Shown here piece after piece: positions 10,440 through 20,262 of a DNA stretch of 64,000 nt. The translations under genes were made by a program, and so were the position numbers. Position 1 is the stretch's first letter; each line of letters begins with the position of its first letter. Source of the DNA: Lineus longissimus (lineage: Eukaryota > Nemertea > Pilidiophora > Heteronemertea > Lineidae); the NCBI RefSeq assembly GCF_910592395.1, contig NC_088316.1, forward strand, positions 9,550,001 to 9,614,000, written 5' to 3'. Under the pieces are notes generated by a model, which worked only from the letters and a program-made list of their open reading frames with translations, was not told where the DNA came from and made no database searches.

Positions 10440-11491
10440 GGCCAGGGCCATTGTGCTCACCTCTTGTGAAGGGGAGAGTCCACTATTAACATTTGGGGCC
10501 CTGCTGGCCAAACTGAGAATCAGAAAAAGACTGCAGTTTAGTCTAAGAGTATAGGGGTACATTCGTACCAAGTTAGGGATCTGTAGCTAAAGCAGTGACA
10601 AAACGTGCCGTCATTGTAAAATGGCGGTGCCATAGGAAAACTTTGACCTCTGTGATCTTGAGAAGTAGGTCAAATCAAAAACCCACATTTATGAAATGTA
10701 TCCTTGCTAGGAGTACCTACCATAAAAATGTTATAGAAATCAGACCACTATTAAACGAGCAATCAAACATTTTAACTTTGGACATTAAATTTGGCCCCCG
10801 GGTGGCCAAACTAAGAATTTTTCAAGATGCCCGCCTGGCACACATATTGGCTATCACATTTGATAAAAAATCAAGGATTTAGTAGAGAGTACATAGATAT
10901 ACATCCAGATCAAATTTGGTTGCAATCCGATCATTAGTTTTGGAGTAATAGTACTGTGTTTATTTTTCAAGATGGCCGCCTGGCGGCCATATTTGATGTC
11001 CGAACGGCCGAAATTTTAGGGGTGGAATAGAGAATCCCCAGATATATGTCCACACTGGTTTAAAACCTTCTAGCTAAAATAGATAGGAAACATGCTACTG
11101 TTCAGTGAATCAGCAAACTTTGACCTCTGTGACCTTGAAAAGGAGGTCAAATCAAAAACCCGGAGGATATATGATGCACCTTTGCTAGAAGTACCCACCA
11201 TATTTTTTTCCAAATTTCCTGACTACTACTAAGGGAGATATATTGCATATTTTCACTTTTAACGTTTGGCCCCCTGGTGGCCAAACCATGAAACGAATCG
11301 GACCGAAACTTGGTCTCCAAGGTGTCATTACATAAGGGTACATTTGTACCAAGTTTCAACTCAATAGCTCTAACAGTTACGAAACGTGCCCTGCTAACGG
11401 ACGACGGACGATGACGACGACGACGACGACGACGACGGACGACGGACGCCACGGTATGGGATAAGCTCACCTCTGCTAAGAGGTGAGCTAA
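10440..11491. repeat. Noncoding interspersed repeat with inverted GCTCACCTCTT ends and (GAC)n tract
   Basis: The left end carries GTGCTCACCTCTTGTGAA. The right end is a hairpin, GCTCACCTCTGCTAAGAGGTGAGCT (11464-11488). Inside, a block with TTTGACCTCTGTGA, GGAGGTCAAATCAAAAACCC and GGGTACATTTGTACCAAGTT occurs at least twice (about 10640 and 11110, 10550 and 11335). A (GAC)n microsatellite lies at about 11400-11450. No coding frame makes sense. I recognise the style from repeats of marine invertebrates, but cannot name a family. Confidence 0.6.
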
Positions 11492-14400
11492 AAAGAGAAT
11501 TTGTAAGCACTCTTCTTGCATTTAATAATCTACAAAATATAGCTTTTCTATAGTGATCATATTCTTGCCTCAATTTTGGTGAAACCACTGTCAGATTGAT
11601 AAATTTGATTTGCCTGAACAAAAATATAATGCTATTTTGCCTAGAGATCATTCATCTTTGTTTAAAGATTGTTTTATAAACCCCACTGGCACAAAAAAAC
11701 CTCAAAAACTAGTGAAATGTCACAGACTTTATGTACTATAGGACGCTTTGTGTTTGGGCTGATTTCGCTCAAACTCTGACTGACTGATGATTAGGTTTCG
11801 TGTGAACATAATGAGCAATTATAGTAGTGAAATGTCTCATTTAAAAAAAGAGGATCTGTGAACACTCTCTTTGCATAATCAGAGTCTTTCAAATACCAAA
11901 CTCTGGCATAATCTAAAAAGTTCACCGATCTGAACCCATTCATCTCGGAAGGTAGCGATAGAAAAGTAAAACAGACATTCCTCTCCTCTTTCACTTTCCA
12001 TGGAGTCCTGACAAAACTTCTCAAACCTATTCTACAATTAAGCGCAACCAATGGACATTGCAATATAGTGAACATAACAAACATAAACATACATGTTACC
12101 CTCATTTCAAAAACCGATGGCATTTAATTTTGATTGGATTCATGCAATGAGGATGAGACCTCTTAGTAAAATCCACTATTCCAGAACATTTGAAACTCCA
12201 CTTAAAGTATGAACACTGTAAATTGTTCATGTATCTCAATTTTACAGTTTCAAAATATTATGCATTACATACTGTAGAGCGGAAATATTTCGCGTGCAGA
12301 ATATTTTCGGATTATTTCTATTTTTTTGTTACGGATTTAATCTGCTGTGAAGAATGTGATCGAAAGGAACATGAATGAGACAGCAGAGTGCAAGTTTTCG
12401 ATTTCCTTCAGCCTGAAGTGTCAACTTGAATTGAAACGGCACATTTTGCCATTTTGATAAGAGTAGAAGTCACATGCATCAACCAGTCCTAAGGTATCAA
12501 CGTAAGCGATTGAGAGCGTTTCTCTACGAAGATACGATGTTTGTTCGTGGACAATGCGGCGTAAAATAACAAAAGCCTTAAAAAGAACTCTCCGAATCAC
12601 TCATGTGGGTATAGGCCTTTTACATCCTCTCCCATCCGATTTAAGATATATCGATACAGATAGTATACTCATGAATGACAATACATTTTTTATCAAACTG
12701 CAAGCCAGCTTTGTATTCTTTGACAAATAGATGGCGTCCCGTTGTGACAGGGTGAAAGTCACGTTTTAACGTGACCTACAGGACGTTGGTTTCACAGGCC
12801 ATAAATACCTGAAAAATCTGTGAACAATAGAGTAGGACTAATACCACGTGGGGCCCATAATTACGTTCGCACCAGAGTTAATTGGACGATCATGGAAAAG
12901 AACAAATGCAGCGAGACAGTTATTTCCAGAGATTTATTTTCCTTACACTGCTATCTGAATGGAACATTCTATATCGTGCATGGCGCAGCCAACGCAGCAC
13001 GCCAGGGGAAACTTGTTTCAACGGTTAGAGCTTACATTTCAACGGCAAAATGTGGCATTTACAGTTTCAACGACCTTAAAAAAACCCACAGCAAATAAAA
13101 GATAGGGGTATTAAGAATCTCTTTCCAAAACAGTTTGATCTTATTCCGACTTGAAAGGATACCGTTAGATGATTTCTGTAACTGTTTTCAACAAACGTGT
13201 ACGAAGCTTGTAAGACGTCGGTAATTAGATTGCGACTTTTAGAAACAAGTGCACACGTCACAAAAGCACCCGGTAGTCGATCACCTGCGAAATGCCCAGG
13301 CTTCTCAATGGAAATATGCCTTTTAACATGGATATGCCATTCACTACAAGTGGAAAATATACATGTAACATCAACTGAATACAAAACATGAAATAAGTCT
13401 CATTGTATGAATGAAGAAAACCGAAACGAAAACGCTGTGTGAACGACGACTCACTGGTTACATGCAAGACTGAAAAATACTCTTGTTTTATTATCTGTTT
13501 TTTACATACGCGTAATGAGCTGCTTGCGAATAGACTATCCGAAAAACGTGTGTGTACGCGTCAGTAAAGCGCAAATTCTGATGACCAATGTCGTCGTTTG
13601 GCCAAAGCTCACTATTAGAAAAGTTACTTAGATTTTAAAAAGTAAAAGTGTTTTTAACACCCTGTAGTCTCTTGGTGCCACAAACTTCGGACGCCCTAAA
13701 AATAGCCATTTGTTAGAAAAATACATTTGTAGGCGAAATGTATATTTTCCAAAAGCTTACCATTTTTTATTTCGTGACTGGACGATCACTCAACTGCTTT
13801 GCTTATCTGATGATTATAAGACAGAAGGTGTTTTAGAGCTGTACGAATGGTTTCATCTTCAAGTGGCTGTAAACCTTATATCGTAATAGCGGGGTGACGT
13901 GAACCTCGATGTCGGCGTGCACTCACGTGGCGGGGGACGTGTGTGTACAGATCGGTGATAAAATTGTTTTACATGTTTTTTTCCACCTGTTAGCAACCAT
14001 GTACATGTATACCATGTACAGTACATGGTCGTTTGAGTGAGTAAACTTACTTTACTGACTTGCTAACTTAAGTATCGAATACGATTTAAAAGTTATCAAA
14101 AGATTAAAGTTTTACTTTCTCAGCAGCAAAACTGTTTTTATTTTACACGTACATGTACCAGTTTAATTCCTCAGTAAAATACTGTTGTTCATGTTTTGAG
14201 GGGAATCGGTTTCGACGAACTCCGACGAACATGGTAAATTCTCTATGTTCCCGCCATAAAAAGAAAGGCAAAATCGTCCCGAGCCGCGTCTTCCCTTTTG
14301 TTGACCTGCTCGCACGCACGTGGGAAGGAGACCATGAGTCCCGACATGTTGGACAACGAAAACACTGGCCTAGTCAGGAGCCGTTCAGACTGTCATCAAT

Positions 14401-15447
14401 AAGACAAGTGGTGAGGAGCTAGAGTCAGCCCACCCAGAGGAGAAATGTACTGCAGATATAGACAAAATATTAGAACCGCCAAACATTACTCTCCAGAGGA
14501 AAACAATTGACCATTATACCGATTAGGCAGATGGGGATTTGTCCCTTATGCCTTGCTCACTTGCTGTCACATGTAACCACTAGGATGATAACGATGATCG
14601 TGAGACGCGAGTTTTTTTGGTCACCAATGAATGGCCTAAAATTACAACAGGGAGGGATGGGCTGTCAAAAAATGAGTTCAGGCAAACGACTTGATGAATC
14701 AGAAAGCTTGGTATCGGCCTTAGAAGACGAAGTAAAAAAAACAAACAAGAGTCATCTAGATGTAGTGAAGATCCTATTCAGAGTTTGTCAAGCGCTCTCA
14801 TGTATGTTAAGACATCAGGCACATCAGGGCTATGACAAGTAGGATGCAGGTATGGATAAATCGAGATAAAGTTATGCTCCAAATGGGAAGATGACAATCT
14901 TCCCATTGGACAACAAGGTGCAAGTGTCTATGATTACAATTACACATCCAGGATAATTAGCTCACTTCAACCTGCACGCATGACAACTTTAGTCATTATC
15001 TTATTAAAATGAAAGAGCTTTATTTTTCACCACAATCAACCACCACTAAACGAGGGTAGCTTTCACGCCAGTGATCGAGATACGCTGAACGAAGGCTAAA
15101 ATGTCTCTTCTCTAACAGGTTATTATGCGCAGTGAGATTATTCGTTTTTTGTAGCTCACATGTCTTGAAGACCAATGACATCATGAAGGGTATTATTATT
15201 ACCAAGCTGTCAACTCTCCAGTCACCTTCCATTCTACAGTGGCAGTTCCCATCATTGCAAAACACATAAACTCTGAAAACAAAATCAAAAAGTGACTGTG
15301 GAATCATTAGAAAAAAAACAATGAAGTTCCGAATTCACCTCGGCGCTACTGAGCCTATTGTCAAAAAGCAGTCACTTGTTAATGGCCGCCAGACGTGTCG
15401 GCCTATTCAGTGAATACTGGATATGGTAATGCATTTTAGAAATAATA
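11492..15447. other. Gene-poor stretch with a weak coding-like relic
   Basis: No exon or element was recognised with confidence. A codon-like stretch on the plus strand at about 14390-14515 (GEELESAHPEEKC...) and its neighbours to 14850 read like a protein broken by stops and frameshifts, but I could not assign it. A self-complementary cluster of GTACATG motifs lies near 13996-14028. Confidence 0.4.
14879..14909. other. Perfect short hairpin
   Basis: The sequence TGGGAAGAT-GACA-ATCTTCCCA forms a 9-bp perfect stem, extended with one bulge by flanking CCAA/TTGG, around a 4-nt loop. It is not followed by a T-run. Its function is unknown; it could be the centre of an old inverted-repeat element. 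Confidence 0.5.
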
Positions 15448-17627
15448 CTTTAATTCCTTGCGAATAAGAACCGATCCTGGCCACCAGTGAGGCCTAACTT
15501 GTCCCGCCCACGACATGTGAGTAGGCGTGCTTGATTTGACTACATGAATAGGCTTCGGGAATTGACATAAAGGGGAATTCTTTATCGATGTCGTTGACTT
15601 GTGGTCAAATCCCACCATGTTAACCCTTAGTATACCATAATGGGAAAGATGGTTACACACTGTTTCAATTTTATGCTCGGCAGGGTGACGTCGGTGAAGG
15701 AATTTTGAATGCATTTTAACCTCTAAGAAAAAAGCAAGTTTTGCGGATGCCTGCAAGAAACAAGATTTGATGTGGTCATTTAATGACAAAATGAACACTT
15801 CTACAGGGTAGCCCAAAAAAGATAATGGCATGAGACGGCTTCAAGAAGCCTGCAGGTCCTGTTATTCATCAGGGTCCTCGACAAGGTCTTCCTCTGGCAG
15901 GTTAAAAAATTCTAGTCCCTCATCGACGTCCCCAGCAGGTTGTTCGAGATCTTCTGCCCCAACCAGTGGAACCCCACGCCCAATACCAGCAGCATGAAAT
16001 GAATTTTGCACCACCTGTTCGGGTACTTCCTGCCATGCGTCTCGGACAAGGCGTGTCACTTCTAAAATTGAAATCCTTGGACAATTTCCATCCGGCGTCG
16101 TGTGTTCCTGTTTCCACAATCTCCATAGCAGCCGAAGACGGACTTTGAAGCTGTGGATGGTAGAAACATCCAAGGGCTGCGCAATGGGGGTACAACCTGG
16201 TGGAATAAACTCAATAACACCGCCATTCTCAATGATGAGAAGGGCAACTTCTTCTGTAAGATGCACACGGCAGCGATCCCATATGAGAAGGAAAGGTAGA
16301 TACCCGTCTTCCTGGTCGTCCTGGTCCTGATGCATGAAGGGGATGAACACCTCTCCGAGGTAATCTAACATAACATTTGCTCTCATCCACCCCGTTGGTG
16401 ATTGTGCCACGACTACATCTTCAGGCAGATTGTCTTGAAGCTCTTGCCATGCGGCTGCAGTTGGACGTCTGAAGGTGATGTGCGGGGGTAATTTTCCCCC
16501 TGCCATTGTGACTGCTAAAGTGACGGTACATCCCAGCCTAGGATTGCCCCACGAAGATTTGATATCAATCTGCGTTGCCCCTGTTCGGTTGTAGGTATAA
16601 CTGCCATGGTTGTCAAAAAGGGTGAAAACCTCGTCTACATTTGCCACTTGATAATCTTCATAATGTTCATGCTGTTCATGCACGCTTTCCCTAAATGCAG
16701 CTACTAGGGCGTCAGCATTATCTGGCACCTGTCGGCTGTCCTTGGTCTTCCTTCTAAGGGAGATGCTGTACCTTTTCTTAAACCCTGATAACCAGCCATT
16801 TGATGCTGTAAAGTGAGATTTCCGTGGGTAATCGTTCAATATACGGGTCTGTTCTGCAATAGCCAATCCAACCCACCACTGTTGATACAGTTCCCTCGAT
16901 GCATCTTTGATGTTGTGATGTGATATCGCCATTCCCAGGGCACGCCTCTCATCGAGCCAATCAGCTAGGTCTGCCTCCATCTCTTCGTATAGGCCTAAAA
17001 GATAACAGTTCATTTTACTCTGTCAGCAAATCACTAAATTTGTTCTTTGCCACATTCCATGCAAAAATGCATCCTTCAGTTTCCCTTCACTTTAGCTGTA
17101 CCCTTAATGTTCAGGGGGCTTTGCCATGGTTCCCTAGACTTACCAGTGCCACGTTCTCTCCACGCTAATTCTGAACCCTTGGCTTTTGACGATGCTCTAT
17201 GATGATGAATGTCATCCTCACTCATTAACCATTTCATCATTGTAGATTTTGGCAAACGGTTTGTGATGGCAAACGCTCCCACGGTTTCATTACCGGCATG
17301 GAAGTCAGCGAGAAGCTTTACTTTTTCGCGCAGAGTGTAGCGCCTGCGTCTTCTAGGATGTTCAGCCATAGTGCAGACAGACAATCCCAGAATTACCCTT
17401 CCTTTTATTCTCATCCTGGTCCACATAACCATTTCAGCATTTCAGTAACTAACATGTCTCATTGCATCACAGAAGAAACCACAGATTGTGTCACGCAATA
17501 ACTGGTGCTAGGCCTGGTCTCGCCTATATGCACATGAATGGCAAGGGCGGCTGTCGTATGCATTATGACATTGGTGGATCTGCCCAGACAAAAATGGCCG
17601 CTGGTTCTTATTCGCAAGGTATTAAAG
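15448..17627. mobile_element. pogo-family DNA transposon 1, complete
   Basis: Terminal inverted repeats of about 25 bp (CTTTAATTCCTTGCGAATAA at 15448 and its near-perfect inverse ending at 17627, one mismatch) are flanked by TA on both sides (15446-15447 and 17628-17629). That is the target duplication of the Tc1/mariner/pogo superfamily. The 2180-bp element holds one two-exon transposase gene on the minus strand with no internal damage, so it looks young. Confidence 0.88.
15862..17369 (-). CDS. pogo/Tigger-like transposase (HTH_psq, CENP-B-type HTH, DDE), two exons
   Basis: Exon 1 (17144-17369) starts at an ATG and encodes a basic psq-type helix-turn-helix (RRRRRYTLREKVKLL...). It ends at GTAAGT. 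Exon 2 (15862-16994) follows a TCTTTTAG acceptor, the intron is 149 bp, and the phases agree, giving about 452 residues. Exon 2 begins with a CENP-B-type HTH (ADWLDERRALG..ITASNGWLSGFKKRY pattern). The DDE core has Asp in NVDEVFTLFD, Asp in LLIWDRCRVH and the final Asp in QPLDV, so all three acidic residues are present. The C-terminus is acidic. It binds the element ends and moves it by cut and paste. CENP-B-like host genes are related, but the TIRs and TA flanks make it a transposon gene. Confidence 0.88.
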
Positions 17628-17629
17628 TA

Positions 17630-18959
17630 TATTATTTAATGTCCATGTCAGCATCTATACAAACGAAATGTTTTTGAAACCAGTGTATATGAACAACTTA
17701 TTGGCCTACTGAACAATAATTCACAGAATAAATTTGATGGATCAATCTAGATTTTGGTGGATATTTCCTTTATTTCATTTATTGAAAATCATGAATTTTC
17801 CTACCACCTACAGTAATTTCGCGTTTCTATGTGCGGAAAGGATATCGATGTTCCCTAACAATAGCAGTTTAGAGTCGGCGATTCACCCTTCACGCGACAG
17901 CGGTTTGAACGTGGGTTTGAAGGCCTACTAGTTTGAGTTCCTTCGCAAAATGACGAGTAACCATCTGTCATTAATGATTAAGTTAGTAGGCCTAGAATCT
18001 GAACTTCTAGTCTTTTATAGTCTCTTGTTCCATGTTTTCATGAATATGGAGATTTTGTTTTTAAGCCACCATATACATCCGTGTTTGGCTATGGTGACTG
18101 ACAACGACAGTGATGTTGACGAATACAATAATGTTGAGGATAATCCCGGTGTAAAAGGAATGGACGTCCTAGGAATTCAGGACCCCATACAATAGCTGTG
18201 AATTGTCAACGAATGAGGATAATGGTTTGGTTGGGGTTAGCTACATTATCTTCAATAAAGGAACTCGGCGACTCTATCCACTTTAACCAAAAGACCATAC
18301 TTAGATTAAAGGGGGGGGGGCTTGCATTTCTTTTACACCGGCATTGATTTGGATGGATCTTGCGCAGGTTTACACGACATCTCCATTCTTACACGGTTGC
18401 CGAGAAGATTCGCTATCTCGATGACTAAATTCAGATCCACATTTTAGGCCATGCCCATGGCCGGACCCCTACGGCGTACGCCTGACGCTATCGAATACAT
18501 CCACGAACGTTTCGTGATTTGTTAGCCAACGAGAGGATGATATCAGAAATTTGCTAAAGCACCGACCGACACAGGAAGGGGGACGTCGACGGCTAGAGGC
18601 GGGTAAGTTAAGACGGCTACATACGGCTTTCTGTGTTCTAATTGAGACAATCGATTGACGAACAATCAGACGATCGATTATTTTAAAATCCAACAGGTTT
18701 GAAGTCCACAGAATGGTCCGACACGCTAAATGTAGCCACTTTTTGTGGTTTATGAAATGTACAACACTAACCAGCGATAGTGCACCGTTAGCGCTAATGG
18801 AGGGTTGGTCTTGGGAATTTAATGCCTTTTGAATCTGTGAATTTGAAGCTGTGGAGAACCACATATTAGTGATGTCACCGATTGACTCTGGACAGGTGTT
18901 TTATGGGACCCGTAAAGTTGTCGTGTTACTAAGTTAGGATTTTATAAAAGTGTGTCTCA
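17630..18959. other. Unassigned stretch
   Basis: No gene recognised. A poly-G run lies at about 18311-18320. The minus-strand open stretch at 18469-18864 (131 codons) has no recognisable motif. The right part may be the 5' untranslated region of LINE B. Confidence 0.4.
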
Positions 18960-19086
18960 AGTGCCATATTTGAAGGAATAAATATCCGTGAGACGATTGA
19001 CTGGGATAAAATTTGATAAAACTGACAGTAAGTGTGGGGTTTTGAAGATTTTTGTGATCAAAAATTCTGAATCAGTGTGTTCCAAT

Positions 19087-20262
19087 ATGGCGGACGCAGT
19101 GCATGCAAGTGCTAACAAATGTACGGGCACTAATAAGCGTATGAGGACACTGTCACTGGACAACGCCACGCTTCAGCAAAACTCTAGTATGCTTTCATAT
19201 CTGAAATCACTAAAGCTGTCTAAACAACCCACAAATGACTTGGACATTCAAAGTGATTCAGGTGCCAGTGTGGAGAATGTCTCGAAAGGAGAAAACTGTG
19301 AGACTGTGGACTCCGGGACAGATACTTGGTGTGTACCGGAACAAGTGAAGGCACCAGTAAAAAAGCAACAAGTGAAAAAGTCTAAGGTCAAAGGTGGTGC
19401 TAAAGTCACTGACTCGTTGTATTCAGAAGTTCTTAAAGCAATCACCGATTCTGAAGCTAGGTTTACGACTAAGATAGACGATCTCGAAACACGCTTTGAG
19501 GAACGAATATTCGATAGGCTAAGCGTAACCGTTGACGCCAAGGTCAACGACAAAGTTCGTTCTGTTAGGGAGGACATGGAAGCATCACTCTCGGATATAC
19601 GGGACGAGATTGATTCAGTAAAGAAGGCTTCAGTTATTGATGACATCTCCTTGAATATTGTCATTCGAAATCTAAGGGAGAGTGAAAATGAGAACGTAAA
19701 ACGCAAAGTGAATGCATTGATTAGGGAAGGGATCAAATTGTCCGTGGAGGTACACTACGCTGAGCGCAAGAAGTCGTACAATTCAAGACCAGGCATTGTG
19801 ATTGCCAGTCTGAAGAATGCAGAGGATAAAAGGAACGTTATGGTTGCTAAAAGTAGACTCCGAGATAGCCGCATGTATGCACAAGTGTCGATCAACCATG
19901 ACAAATCAAAACAAGTGCGCGACATGGAGACAAACTTCATGGCTATTGTGAATAATATACCGGGTGCTCGTGGCGTGGTCGCGGTCAATCATGGTGGTTA
20001 TAGTCAACCTCGAAGCCAGGACCGGGACTCTGGAAATGAGAACTGGACAACTGTTGGTCCAAATCGTGGTAGGCGAGGTAATGCTGAACTAGATAACGCG
20101 AGTGTACGGGATAGAAACGTTAACGGGGAGAGAGTTAATCGACGTCATCAACACGGTAACCGGGGTATGACCCCGATGGATTACTCCCATCCCAGACAAA
20201 GACATCCTAGGGATGCTTCGTCGGAAAGGCGCAATGGCGATAGACGGGACTCATCAGCGTAG
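19087..20262 (+). CDS. LINE B ORF1 protein (RNA-binding chaperone type)
   Basis: The reading is open from 18988 to TAG at 20260-20262. I prefer the ATG at 19087 (CAATATGGCGG context, MADAVHAS), giving 391 residues; the upstream ATG would add 33. The N-terminal third is serine- and lysine-rich. Residues about 110-200 form a heptad-rich coiled coil (EARFTTKIDDLETRFEERI...). Next comes an RRM-like fold (NIVIRNLRESE, ..IVIASLKNAEDKRNVM), and then an RG/NR-rich basic tail (GRRGN..RRHQHGNRG). This is the usual ORF1 plan of CR1-group elements. The TAG is followed in the same frame, without a stop or ATG, by the ORF2 endonuclease. Confidence 0.8.
   Translation: MADAVHASANKCTGTNKRMRTLSLDNATLQQNSSMLSYLKSLKLSKQPTNDLDIQSDSGASVENVSKGENCETVDSGTDTWCVPEQVKAPVKKQQVKKSKVKGGAKVTDSLYSEVLKAITDSEARFTTKIDDLETRFEERIFDRLSVTVDAKVNDKVRSVREDMEASLSDIRDEIDSVKKASVIDDISLNIVIRNLRESENENVKRKVNALIREGIKLSVEVHYAERKKSYNSRPGIVIASLKNAEDKRNVMVAKSRLRDSRMYAQVSINHDKSKQVRDMETNFMAIVNNIPGARGVVAVNHGGYSQPRSQDRDSGNENWTTVGPNRGRRGNAELDNASVRDRNVNGERVNRRHQHGNRGMTPMDYSHPRQRHPRDASSERRNGDRRDSSA

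Noticed and set aside
11400-11450. Possible CRISPR-like or regulatory array
   Set aside because: Plain trinucleotide microsatellite without spacers; the genome is eukaryotic.
11394-11651. Serine-run ORF (SSSSSSSSSS) on the minus strand
   Set aside because: It is the (GAC)n microsatellite read in antisense.
14153-14422. THAP-type zinc finger start (MVN, Cys, His)
   Set aside because: The Cys and His spacing does not fit a THAP domain, and the reading breaks at once.
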